From: Balanoglossus misakiensis
Lineage: Eukaryota; Hemichordata
Length of the DNA stretch: 64,000 nucleotides
Assembly (NCBI GenBank): GCA_040954595.2
Contig: CM082580.2
Location: forward strand, 1,612,001 to 1,676,000
Reading direction: 5' to 3'
Below the pieces are notes generated by a model. The model ran no database searches. It was not told where the DNA came from and saw only the letters and a program-made list of their open reading frames with translations. Every line of letters begins with the position of its first letter. The stretch's first letter is position 1. Of this stretch, positions 45,020-60,000 are shown in pieces. The position numbers were made by a program, and so were the translations under genes.

Positions 45020-48000
45020 GCAAACAACATCTCACCATCATTAGAAATGTCAAATTACAGTGCTTTTGGCCACGTATTAACCTGGGGATTTACAATCAAC
45101 TTTAAATCCACATATGCACCATATTCCAATGTCAATGTGAAGGGCTTGAAATACCATCTACCCTGATGCATCATCAAGTTTGTTTCGACAACTTTAAATC
45201 CCCTTCAGCAAGCATTTTATACCCATGTCAAAGTGCAGAGCTTGCATCACCATCTATCCTGATGCATCATCAAGCTGCTTCGCCATTTGCCCTGATGCAA
45301 AGAATCAGATATAGTGTCACCATTGCATTAGCAATGTCAAATTACAGTGCTTTTGGCCAGGTATTAACCTGGGGATTTACAATCAACTTTAAATCCCCAT
45401 ATGCACTATATTCCAATGTCAATGTGAAGGGCTTGAAATACCATCTACCCTGATGCATCATCAAGTTTGTTTCGACAACTTTAAATCCCCCTCAGCAAGC
45501 ATTTTATACCCATGTCAAAGTGCAGAGCTTGCATCACCATCTATCCTGATGCATCATCAAGCTGCTTCGCCATTTGCCCTGATGCAAAGAATCAGATATA
45601 GTGTCACCATTGCATTAGCAATGTCAAATTACACTGCTTTTGGCCATGTATTAACATCGGGATTTATAATCAACTTGAAATCCCCATATGCTTTTTATAC
45701 CCATGTCAAAGCGAAGTGTTTGCATCACTATCTACAGTAATGCATCGTCAAGCATGCTTCGCCATTTGCCGTAATGCAAAGAATCAGATTCAATGTCACC
45801 ATTGCATTCGCAATGTCAAATTACTGTGCTTTTGGCCACATATTAACCTGGCGATTTACAGTCAACTTTAAACATCAGTGCATATGCATTAAATACACAT
45901 GTCAAAGTGCAGTGTCTCCATCACCATTGATCCTGATGCATCATCAAGCATGCTTCGTTATATGCCCTGGTGCAAAGAATCAGATTTAGTATCACAGTAG
46001 CATTAGCCATGTCAAATTACAGTGCTTTTGGCTATGTATTAACCTAGGGATTTACACTCAACTTTAAATCCCCATATGCATTATATGCCAATGTCAATGT
46101 GAAGGGCTTGAAATACCATCTACCCTGATGCATCATCAAGTTTGTTTCGCCATTAACCCTGATGCAAATAATCAGTGTCACCATAGCATTAGCAATGTCA
46201 ATTTACTGAGCGTTTGGCCATGTATTAACTTGGGGGTTTACAATCAACTTTAAATCCCCATATGCATTATATTGCAATGTTAACTTGAACGGCTTGAAAC
46301 ACCATCTATACTGATGCATCATCAAGCTTTCTTTACAATTTACCCTGATGCAAAGAATCAGATTTAGTGTCGCCATAGCATTAGCAATGGCAAATAAAAG
46401 TGTTTTCGGCCACATATTAACCCAGGGATTTATAATCAACTTGAAATCCCCATATGAATTTTATACCCATGTCAAAGCGAAGTGCTTGCATCAATATCTA
46501 CCGTGATGCATCATCAAGCTTGCTTCGCCATTTGCCCTAATGCAAAGAATCAGATTCAATGTCACTGTAGCATTAGCAATGTCAAATTACAGTTCGTTTG
46601 GCCGTATACTAACCTGGGGATTTACAATCAACTTTAAATCCCCATATGCATTATATTCTAATGTCAATGTGAAGGGCTTGAAACACCATCTATCCTGATG
46701 CATCATCAAGCTTGCTTCACCATTTTCCCTGATGCAAAGAATCAGATTTAGTGTCACGGTAGCATTAGCAAATCCCCATATGCATTTAACACCCACGTCA
46801 AAGTGAAGTGTTTGCATCCCTATCTACCGTGATGCATCATCAAGCTTGCATCGCCATTTACCCTGATGCAAAGAATCAGATTCAATATCATCGTTGCATT
46901 AGCAATGTCAAATTACAGTGCTTATGGCCACGTATTAACCTGGGAATTTACAGACAACTTTAAATACCCATGCATATGCATTAAATACCTATGTCAAAGT
47001 GCAGAGCTTGCATCACCATCTATCCTGATGCATCATCAAGCTGCTTCGCCATTTGCCCTGATGCAAAGAATCACATTCAATGTCACCATTGCATTAGCAA
47101 TTTTAAATTACAGTGTTTTTGGCCATGTATTAACCTAGGGATTTGCAATTAACTTTAAATCCCCATATGCGTTATATTCCAATGTCAAGTGAAGGGCTTG
47201 AAACACCATCTATCCTGATGCATCATCAAGCTTGCTTCACAATTTACCCTGATGCAAAAAAATCACATTCAGCGTCACCATTTCATTAGCAATGTCAAAT
47301 TACAGTGATTATGGCCACGTATTAACCTGGGGATTTACAATCAACTTTAAATCCCCATATGCGTTATATTCCAATGTCAATGTGAAGGGCTTGAAATACC
47401 ATCTACCCTGATCCATCATCAAGCTGCTTCCCCATTTGCCCTGATGCAAAGAATCAGATATAATGTCAACATGGCATTAGCAATGTCAAATTACAGTGCT
47501 TTTGGACACGTATTAACACAGGGATTTATAATCTACTTGAAATCCCTATATGCTTTTTATACCCATGTCTAAGCGAAGTGTTTGCATCACTATCTACTGT
47601 GATGCATCATCAAGCATGCTTCGCCATTTACGCTGATGCAAAGAATCAGATTCAATGTCACCATTGCATTAGCAATGTCAAATTACAGTGCTTTTGGCCA
47701 TGTATAAACATCGGGATTTATTATCAACTTGAAATCCCCATATGCTTTTTATACCCATGTCAAAGCGAAGTGTTTGCATCACTATCTACAGTAATGCATC
47801 GTCAAGCATGCTTCGCCATTTGCCCTAATGCAAAGAATCACATTAAATGTCACTGTTGCATTCGCAATGTCAAATTACTGTGCTTTTGGCCACGTATTAA
47901 CCTGGCGATTTACAGTCAACTTTAAATCCCCATATGCATTATATTCCAATGTCAATGTGAAGGGCTTGAAAAACCATCTACCCTGATGCATCATCAAGTT

Positions 48001-51000
48001 TGTTTCGCCATTAACCCTGATGCAAATAATCAGTGTCACCATAGCATTAGCAATGGCAAATAAAAGTGCTTTCGGCCACATATTAACCCAGGGATTTATA
48101 ATCAACTTGAAATCCCCATATGAATTTTATACCTATGTCAAAGCGAAGTGCTTGCATCAATATCTACCGTGATGCATCATCAAGCTTGCTTCGCCATTTG
48201 CCCTAATGCAAAGAATCAGATTCAATGTCACTGTAGCATTAGCAATGTCAAATTACAGTTCGTTTGGCCGTTTACTAACCTGGGGATTTACAATCAACTT
48301 TAAATCCCCATATGCATTATATTCTAATGTCAATGTGAAGGGCTTGAAACACCTTCTATCCTGATGCATCATCAAGCTTGCTTCATCATTTTCCCTGATG
48401 CAAAGAATCAGATTAAGTATCACGGTAGCATTAGCAATGTCAAATTACAGTGCCTATGGCCACGTATTAACCTCGGGATGTACGGACAACTTTAAATACC
48501 CTTGCATATACATTTAATACCTATGTCAAAATGCAGAGCTTGCATCACCATCTACTCTGATGCACCATTAGGCTTGCTACGCCATTTCCCCTAATGCAAA
48601 GAATCACATTCAATGTCACCATTGCTTTTGGCCATGTATTAACCTGGGGATTTATAATCAACTTTAAATCCCCGTATGCGTTATATTCCAATGTCAATGT
48701 GAAGGGCTTGAAACCTGGGGATTTACAGTCAACTTTTAATCCCCCTGTATACATTTTAAACCCCGGTGTCAAAGTTTAGTGATTGCATCATCATTGACCC
48801 TGGTGCATCATCAAGCATTCTTCAGAATTTGCCCTGATGCAAAGAATCAGATTCAATATCACCCTTGCATTAGCAATTTTAAATTACAGTGCTTTTGGAC
48901 ATGTATTAACCTGGGGATTTACAGTCAACATTAAATACCCATGCATAGGCATTAAATACCTATGTCACAATGCATAGCTTGCATCACCATCTACTCTGAT
49001 GCACCATTATGCTCGCTACGCCATTTCCCCTAATGCAAAGAATGACATTCAATGTCACCATTGCATTTGCAATTGTAAATTACAGTGCTTTTGGCCATGT
49101 ATTAACCTAGGGATTTTCAATCAACTTTAAATCCCCATATGCGTTATATTCCATTGTCAATGTGAAGGGCTTGAAACACCATCTGTCCTGATGCATCATC
49201 AAGCTTGCTTCACAATTTACCCCGATGGAAAGAATCAGATTTAATGTCACGGTAGCATTAGCAATGTCAAACTACAGTGCTTATGGCCACGTATCAACCT
49301 GGGGATTTACAATCAACTTTAAATCCCCATATGCGTTATATTCCAATGTCAATGTGAAGGGCTTGAAATACCATCTACCCTGATGCATCATCAAGTTTGT
49401 TTTGACAACTTTAAATCCCCCTCAGCATGCATTTAATCCCCATGTCAAAGTGCAGAGCTTGCATCACCATCTATCCTGATGCATCATCAAGCTGCTTCGC
49501 CATTTGCCCTGATGCAAAGAATCAGATATAGTGTCACCATTGCATAAGCAATGTCAAATTACAGTGCTTTTGGACACGTATTAACACAGGGATTTATAAT
49601 CTATTTGAAATCCCTATATGCTTTTTATACCCATGTCTAAGCGAAGTGTTTGCATCACTATCTACTGTGATGCATCGTGAAGCATGCTTCGCCATTTGCC
49701 TTAATGCAAAGAATCAGATTAAATGTCACTGTTGCATTCGCAATGTCAAATTACTGTGCTTTTGGCCACGTATTAACCTGGCGATTTACAGTCAACTTTA
49801 AACATCTGTGCATATGCATTAAATACGCATGTCAAAGTGCAGTGTCTCCATCACCATTGATCCTGATGCATCACCAAGCATGCTTCGCTATATGCCCTGA
49901 TGCAAAGAATCAGATTTAGTATCACAGTAGCATTAGCCATGTCAAATTACAGTGCTTTTGGCTATGTATTAACCTGGGGATTTACAATCAACTTTAAATC
50001 CCCATATGCATTATATTCCAATGTCAATGTGAAGGGCTTGAAATACCATCTACCCTGATGCATCATCAAGTTTGTTTCGCCATTAACCCTGATGCAAATA
50101 ATCAGTGTCACCATAGCATCAGCTATGTCAAATTACTGAGCATTTGGCCATGTATTAACTTGCGGGTTTACAATCAACTTCAAATCCCCATATGCATTAT
50201 ATTGCAATGTTAACTTGAACGGCTTGAAACACCATCTATACTGATGCATCATCAAGCTTTCTTCACAATTTACCCTGATGCAAAGAATCAGATTTAGTGT
50301 CGCCATAGCATTAGCAATGGCAAATAAAAGTGCTTTCGGCCACATATTAACCCAGGGATTTATAATCAACTTGAAATCCCTATATGAATTTTATACCTAT
50401 GTCAAAGCGAAGTGCTTGCATCAATATCTACCGTGATGCATCATCAAGCTTGCTTCGCCATTTGCCCTAATGCAAAGAATCAGATTCAATGTCACTGTTG
50501 CATTAGCAATGTCAAATTATAGTGCGTTTGGCCGTATACTAACCTGGGGATTTACAATCAACTTTAAATCCCCATATGCATTATATTCTAATATCAATGT
50601 GAAGGGCTTGAAACACCATCTATCATGATGCATCATCAAGCTTGCTTCACCATTTTCCCTGATGCAAAAAATCAGATTTAGTGTCATGGTAGCATTAGCA
50701 AATCCCCATATGCATTTGATACCCATGTCAAAGTGAAGTGTTTGCATCACTATCTACCGTGATGCATCATCAAGCTTGCATCGCCATTCACCCTTATGCA
50801 AAGAATCAGATTCAATGTCACCGTTGCATTAGCAATGTCAAATTACAGTGCTTATGGCCACGTATTAACCTGAGGATTTACAGTCAACATTAAATACCCA
50901 TGCATATCCATTAAATACCTATGTCAAAGTGCAGAGCTTGCATCACCATTTACTCTGATGCACCATTAGGCTTGCTACGCCATTTCCCCTAATGCAAAGA

Positions 51001-54000
51001 ATCACATTCAATGTCACCATTGCATTAGCAATTTTAAATTACAGTGTTTTTGGCCATGTATTAACCTATGGATTTGCAATTAACTTTAAATCCCCATATG
51101 CGTTATATTCCAATGTCAAGTGAAGGGCTTGAAACACCATCTATCCTGATGCATCATCAAGCTTGCTTCACAATTTACCCTGATGCAAAAAATCACATTC
51201 AGCGTCACCATTTCATTAGCAATGTCAAATTACAGTGCTTATTGCCACGTATTAACCTGGGAATTTACAGACAACTTTAAATACCCATGCATATACATTA
51301 AATACCTATGTCAAAGTGCAGAGCTTGCATCACCATTTACTCTGATGCACCATTAGGCTTGCTACGCCATTTCCCCTAATGCAAAGAATCACATTCAATG
51401 TCACCATTGCATTAGCAATTTTAAATTACAGTGTTTTTGGCCATGTATTAACCTATGGATTTGCAATTAACTTTAAATCCCCATATGCGTTATATTCCAA
51501 TGTCAAGTGAAGGGCTTGAAACACCATCTATCCTGATGCATCATCAAGCTTGCTTCACAATTTACCCTGATGCAAAAAATCACATTCAGCGTCACCATTT
51601 CATTAGCAATGTCAAATTACAGTGCTTATTGCCACGTATTAACCTGGGAATTTACAGACAACTTTAAATACCCATGCATATACATTAAATACCTATGTCA
51701 AAGTGCAGAGCTTGCATCACCATCTACTCTGATGCATCATTAGGTTTGCATCGCCATTCCCCCTAATGCAAAGAATCAGATTCAATGTCACCCTTGCATT
51801 AGCAATTTTAAATTACAGTGCTTTTGGACATGTATTAACCTAGGGATTTTCAATCAACTTTAAATCCCCATATGCGTTATATTCCATTGTCAATGTGAAG
51901 GGCTTGAAACACCATCTGTCCTGATGCATCATCAAGCTTGCTTCACAATTTACCCCGATGGAAAGAATCAGATTTAATGTCACGGTAGCATTAGCAATGT
52001 CAAACTACAGTGCTTATGGCCACGTATCAACCTGGGGATTTACAATCAACTTTAAATCCCCATATGCGTTATATTCCAATGTCAATGTGAAGGGCTTGAA
52101 ATACCATCTACCCTGATCCATCATCAAGCTGCTTCCCCATTTGCCCTGATGCAAAGAATCAGATATAGTGTCAACATTGCATTAGCAATGTCAAATTACA
52201 GTGCTTTTGGACACGTATTAACACAGGGATTTATAATCTACTTGAAATCCCTATATGCTTTTTATACCCATGTCTAAGCGAAGTGTTTGCATCACTATCT
52301 ACTGTGATGCATTATCAAGCATGCTTCGCCATTTACGCTGATGCAAAGAATCAGATTCAATGTCACCATTGCATTAGCAATGTCAAATTACTGTGCTTTT
52401 GGCCATGTATAAACATCGGGATTTATAATCAACTTGAAATCCCCATATGCTTTTTATACCCATGTCAAAGCGAAGTGTTTGCATCACTATCTACAGTAAT
52501 GCATCGTCAAGCATGCTTCGCCATTTGCCCTAATGCAAAGAATCACATTAAATGTCACTGTTGCATTCGCAATGTCAAATTACTGTGCTTTTGGCCACGT
52601 ATTAACCTGGCGATTTACAGTCAACTTTAAATCCCCATATGCATTATATTCCAATGTCAATGTGAAGGGCTTGAAAAACCATCTACCCTGATGCATCATC
52701 AAGTTTGTTTCGCCATTAACCCTGATGCAAATAATCAGTGTCACCATAGCATTAGCAATGGCAAATAAAAGTGCTTTCGGCCACATATTAACCCAGGGAT
52801 TTATAATCAACTTGAAATCCCCATATGAATTTTATACCTATGTCAAAGCGAAGTGCTTGCATCAATATCTACCGTGATGCATCATCAAGCTTGCTTCGCC
52901 ATTTGCCCTAATGCAAAGAATCAGATTCAATGTCACCCTTGCATTAGCAATGTCAAATTACAGTTCGTTTGGCCGTATACTAACCTGGGGATTTACAATC
53001 AACTTTAAATCCCCATATGCATTATATTCTAATGTCAATGTGAAGGGCTTGAAACACCATCTATCCTGATGCATCATCAAGCTTGCTTCACCATTTTCCC
53101 TGATGCAAAGAATCAGATTTAGTATCACGGTAGCATTAGCAATGTCAAATTACAGTGCCTATGGCCACGTATTAACCTCGGGATGTACGGACAACTTTAA
53201 ATACCCTTGCATATACATTTAATACCTATGTCAAAATGCAGAGCTTGCATCACCATATACTCCAATGCATTATTAAGCTTGCTTCGCCATTTTCCCTGAT
53301 GCAAAGAATCAGATTAAATGTCACCGTTGTATTAGCAATGTCAAATTAAAGTGCTTTTGGACTTGTATTAACCCAGGGATTTACAGTCAACTTTTAATCC
53401 CCCTGTATACATTTTAAACCCCGGTGTCAAAGTTTAGTGATTGCATCACCATTGACCCTGGTGCATCATCAAGCATTCTTCAGAATTTGCCCTGATGCAA
53501 AGAATCAGATTCAATGTCACCCTTGCATTAGCAATTTTAAATTACAGTGCTTTTGGACATGTATTAACCTAGGGATTTACAGTCAACATTAAATACCCAT
53601 GCACATGCATTAAATACCTATGTCAAAATGCATAGCTTGCATCACCATCTACTCCAATGCATCATTAAGCTTGCTTAGCCATTTCCCCTAATGCAAAGAA
53701 TTACATTCAATGTCACCATTTCATTAGCAATGTCAAATTACAGTGCTTTTGGATGCGTATTAACCCAAGGATTTGTAATCAACTTGAAATCCCCATATGC
53801 ATTTAATACCCATGTCAAAGTGAACTGTTTGCATCACTATCTACCGTGATGCATCATCAAGCCTGCATCGCCATTTACCCTTATGCATAGAATCAGATTC
53901 AATGTCACCGTTGCATTAGCAATGTCAAATAAAAGTGCTTTTGGCCATTATTAACCTAGGGATTTACAATCAACTTTAAATCCCCATATGCATTATATTC

Positions 54001-57000
54001 AAAAGTCAATGTGAAGGGCTTGGAACACCATCTATCCTGATGCATCATCACGTTTGCTTCACCATTTATCCATATTCAATGTCACCCTTGCATTAGTAAT
54101 TTTAAATTACAGTGCTTTTGGCCATGTATTAACCTCGGGATTTAGAGTCAACTTTAAATATCAATGCGCATGCATTAAATACCCATGTCAAAGTGAAGTG
54201 TTTGCATCACTATCTACTGAGATGCATCATCAAGCTTGCATCGCCATTTACCCTGATGCAAAGACTCAGATTCAATATCATCGTTGCATTAGCAATGTCA
54301 AATTACAGTGCTTATGGCCACGTATTAACCTGAGGATTTACAGTCAACATTAAATCCCCATATGCATTATATTCAAAAGTCAATGTGAAGGGCTTGGAAC
54401 ACCATCTATCCTGATGCATCATCACGTTTGCTTCACCATTTATCCATATTCAATGTCACCCTTGCATTAGTAATTTTAAATTACAGTGCTTTTGGCCATG
54501 TATTAACCTCGGGATTTAGAGTCAACTTTAAATATCAATGCGCATGCATTAAATACCCATGTCAAAGTGAAGTGTTTGCATCACTATCTACTGAGATGCA
54601 TCATCAAGCTTGCATCGCCATTTACCCTGATGCAAAGACTCAGATTCAATATCATCGTTGCATTAGCAATGTCAAATTACAGTGCTTATGGCCACGTATT
54701 AACCTGAGGATTTACAGTCAACATTAAATACCCATGCATATGCATTAAATACCTATGTCAAAGTGCAGAGCTTGCATCACCATCTACTCTGATGCACCAT
54801 TAGGCTTGCTACGCCATTTCCCCTAATGCAAAGAATCACATTCAATGTCACCATTGCATTAGCAATTTTAAATTACAGTGCTTTTGGCCATGTATTAACC
54901 TGGGGATTTACAATCAACTTTAAATCCCCATATGCGTTATATTCCAATGTCAATGTGAAGGGCTTGAAACACCATCTATCATGATACATCATCAAGCTTG
55001 CTTCACAATTTACCCTGATGCAAAGAATCAGATTTAGTATCACGGTAGCATTAGCAATGTCAAATTACAGTGATTATGGCCACGTATTAACCTGGGGATT
55101 TACAGACAACTTTAAATACCCATGCATATACATTTAATACCTATGTCAAAATGCAGAGCTTGCATCACCATATACTCCGATGCATTATTAAGCTTGCTTC
55201 ACCATTTGCCCTGATGCAAAGAATCAGTTTAAATGTCACCGTTGTATTATCAATGTCAAATTACGGTGCTTTTGGACTTGTATTAACCTGGGGATTTACA
55301 GTCAACTTTTAATCCCCCTGTATACATTTTAAACCCCGGTGTCAAAGTTTAGTGATTGCATCACCATTGACCCTGGTGCATCATCAAGCATTCTTCAGAA
55401 TTTGCCCTGATGCAAAGAATCAGATTCAATATCACCCTTGCATTAGCAATTTTAAATTACAGTGCTTTTGGACATGTGTTAACCTGGGGATTTACAGTCA
55501 ACATTAAATACCCATGCATAGGCATTAAATACCTATGTCACAATGCATAGCTTACATCACCATCTACTCTGATGCACCATTATGCTCGCTACGCCATTTC
55601 CCCTAATGCAAAGAATGACATTCAATGTCACCATTGCATTTGCAATTGTAAATTACAGTGCTTTTGGCCATGTATTAACCTAGGGATTTTCAATCAACTT
55701 TAAATCCCCATATGCGTTATATTCCATTGTCAATGTGAAGGGCTTGAAACACCATCTGTCCTGATGCATCATCAAGCTTGCTTCACAATTTACCCCGATG
55801 GAAAGAATCAGATTTAATGTCATGGTAGCATTAGCAATGTCAAACTACAGTGCTTATGGCCACGTATCAACCTGGGGATTTACAATCAACTTTAAATCCC
55901 CATATGCGTTATATTCCAATGTCAATGTGAAGGGCTTGAAATACCATCTACCCTGATGCATCATCAAGTTTGTTTTGACAACTTTAAATCCCCCTCAGCA
56001 TGCATTTAATCCCCATGTCAAAGTGCAGAGCTTGCATCACCATCTATCCTGATGCATCATCAAGCTGCTTCGCCATTTGCCCTGATGCAAAGAATCAGAT
56101 ATAGTGTCACCATTGCATAAGCAATGTCAAATTACAGTGCTTTTGGACACGTATTAACACAGGGATTTATAATCTATTTGAAATCCCTATATGCTTTTTA
56201 TACCCATGTCTAAGCGAAGTGTTTGCATCACTATCTACTGTGATGCATCGTCAAGCATGCTTCGCCATTTGCCTTAATGCAAAGAATCAGATTAAATGTC
56301 ACTGTTGCATTCGCAATGTCAAATTACTGTGCTTTTGGCCACGTATTAACCTGGCGATTTACAGTCAACTTTAAACATCTGTGCATATGCATTAAATACG
56401 CATGTCAAAGTGCAGTGTCTCCATCACCATTGATCCTGATGCATCACCAAGCATGCTTCGCTATATGCCCTGATGCAAAGAATCAGATTTAGTATCACAG
56501 TAGCATTAGCCATGTCAAATTACAGTGCTTTTGGCTATGTATTAACCTGGGGATTTACAATCAACTTTAAATCCCCATATGCATTATATTCCAATGTCAA
56601 TGTGAAGGGCTTGAAATACCATCTACCCTGATGCATCATCAAGTTTGTTTCGCCATTAACCCTGATGCAAATAATCAGTGTCACCATAGCATCAGCAATG
56701 TCAAATTACTGAGCATTTGGCCATGTATTAACTTGCGGGTTTACAATCAACTTCAAATCCCCATATGCATTATATTGCAATGTTAACTTGAACGGCTTGA
56801 AACACCATCTATACTGATGCATCATCAAGCTTTCTTCACAATTTACCCTGATGCAAAGAATCAGATTTAGTGTCGCCATAGCATTAGCAATGGCAAATAA
56901 AAGTGCTTTCGGCCACATATTAACCCAGGGATTTATAATCAACTTGAAATCCCTATATGAATTTTATACCTATGTCAAAGCGAAGTGCTTGCATCAATAT

Positions 57001-60000
57001 CTACCGTGATGCATCATCAAGCTTGCTTCGCCATTTGCCCTAATGCAAAGAATCAGATTCAATGTCACTGTTGCATTAGCAATGTCAAATTATAGTGCGT
57101 TTGGCCGTATACTAACCTGGGGATTTACAATCAACTTTAAATCCCCATATGCATTATATTCTAATGTCAATGTGAAGGGCTTGAAACACCATCTATCATG
57201 ATGCATCATCAAGCTTGCTTCACCATTTTCCCTGATGCAAAAAATCAGATTTAGTGTCATGGTAGCATTAGCAAATCCCTATATGCATTTGATACCCATG
57301 TCAAAGTGAAGTGTTTGCATCACTATCTACCGTGATGCATCATCAAGCTTGCATCGCCATTCACCCTTATGCAAAGAATCAGATTCAATGTCACCGTTGC
57401 ATTAGCAATGTCAAATTACAGTGCTTATGGCCACGTATTAACCTGAGGATTTACAGTCAACATTAAATACCCATGCATATCCATTAAATACCTATGTCAA
57501 AGTGTAGAGCTTGCATCACCATTTACTCTGATGCACCATTAGGCTTGCTACGCCATTTCCCCTAATGCAAAGAATCACATTCAATGTCACCATTGCATTA
57601 GCAATTTTAAATTACAGTGTTTTTGGCCATGTATTAACCTATGGATTTGCAATTAACTTTAAATCCCCATATGCGTTATATTCCAATGTCAAGTGAAGGG
57701 CTTGAAACACCATCTATCCTGATGCATCATCAAGCTTGCTTCACAATTTACCCTGATGCAAAAAATCACATTCAGCGTCACCATTTCATTAGCAATGTCA
57801 AATTACAGTGCTTATTGCCACGTATTAACCTGGGAATTTACAGACAACTTTAAATACCCATGCATATACATTAAATACCTATGTCAAAGTGCAGAGCTTG
57901 CATCACCATCTACTCTGATGCATCATTAGGTTTGCATCGCCATTCCCCATAATGCAAAGAATCAGATTCAATGTCACCCTTGCATTAGCAATTTTAAATT
58001 ACAGTGCTTTTGGACATATATTAACCTGGGGATTTACAGTCGACATTAAATACCCATGCATATGCATTAAATATCTATGTCAAAGTGCAGAGCTTGCATC
58101 ACCATCTACTCTGATGTACCATTATGCTTGCTACGCCATTTCCCCTAATGCAAAGAATGACATTCAATGTCACCATTGCATTTGCAATTTTAAATTACAG
58201 TGCTTTTGGCCATGTATTAACCTAGGGATTTTCAATCAACTTTAAATCCCCATATGCGTTATATTCCATTGTCAATGTGAAGGGCTTGAAACACCATCTG
58301 TCCTGATGCATCATCAAGCTTGCTTCACAATTTACCCCGATGGAAAGAATCAGATTTAATGTCACGGTAGCATTAGCAATGTCAAACTACAGTGCTTATG
58401 GCCACGTATCAACCTGGGGATTTACAATCAACTTTAAATCCCCATATGCGTTATATTCCAATGTCAATGTGAAGGGCTTGAAATACCTTCTACCCTGATG
58501 CATCATCAAGTTTGTTTTGACAACTTTAAATCCCCCTCAGCATGCATTTAATCCTCATGTCAAAGTGCAGAGCTTGCATCACCATCTATCCTGATGCATC
58601 ATCAAGCTGCTTCGCCATTAACCCTGATGCAAATAATCAGTGTCACCATAGCATTAGCAATGGCAAATAAAAGTGCTTTCGGCCACATATTAACCCAGGG
58701 ATTTATAATCAACTTGAAATCCCCATATGAATTTTATACCTATGTCAAAGCGAAGTGCTTGCATCAATATCTACCGTGATGCATCATCAAGCTTGCTTCG
58801 CCATTTGCCCTAATGCAAAGAATCAGATTCAATGTCACTGTAGCATTAGCAATGTCAAATTACAGTGCTTTTGGCCATACAATCAACTTTAAATCCCCAT
58901 GTGCGTTATATTCCAATGTCAATGTGAAGGGCTTGAAACACCATCTATCATGATACATCATCAAGCTTGCTTCACAATTTACCCTGATGCAAAGAATCAG
59001 ATTTAGTATCACGGTAGCATTAGCAATGTCAAATTACAGTGCCTATGGCCACGTATTAACCTCGGGATTTACGGACAACTTTAAATACCCATGCATATAC
59101 ATTTAATACCTATGTCAAAGTGCAGAGCTTGCATCACCATTTACTCCGATGCATTATTAAGCTTGCTTCACCATTTTCCCTGATGCAAAGAATCAGATTA
59201 AATGTCACCGTTGTATTAGCAATGTCAAATTAAAGTGCTTTTGGACTTGTATTAACCTGGGGATTTACAGTCAACTTTTAATCCCCCTGTATACATTTTA
59301 AACCCCGGTGTAAAAGTTTAGTGATTGCATCACCATTGACCCTGGTGCATCATCAAGCATTCTTCAGAATTTGCCCTGATGCAAAGAATCAGATTCAATG
59401 TCACCCTTGCATTAGCAATTTTAAATTACAGTGCTTTTGGACATGTATTAACCTAGGGATTTACAGTCAACATTAAATACCCATGCACATGCATTAAATA
59501 CCTATGTCAAAATGCATAGCTTGCATCACCATCTACTCCAATGCATCATTAAACTTTTAGCCATTTCCCCTAATGCAAAGAATTACATTCAATGTCACCA
59601 TTTCATTAGCAATGTCAAACTACAGTGCTTTTGGGTGCGTATTAACCCAGGGATTTGTAATCAACTTGAAATCCCCATATGCATTTAATACCCATGTCAG
59701 AGTGAACTGTTTGCATAACTATCTACCGTGATGCATCATCAAGCCTGTATCGCCATTTACCCTGATGCATAGAATCAGATTCAATGTCACCATTTCATTA
59801 GCAATGTCAAACTACAGTGCTTTTGGGTGCGTATTAACCCAGGGATTTGTAATCAACTTGAAATCCCCATATGCATTTAATACCCATGTCAGAGTGAACT
59901 GTTTGCATAACTATCTACCGTGATGCATCATCAAGCCTGTATCGCCATTTATCCTGATGCATAGAATCAGATTCAATGTCACCGTTGCATTAGCAATGTC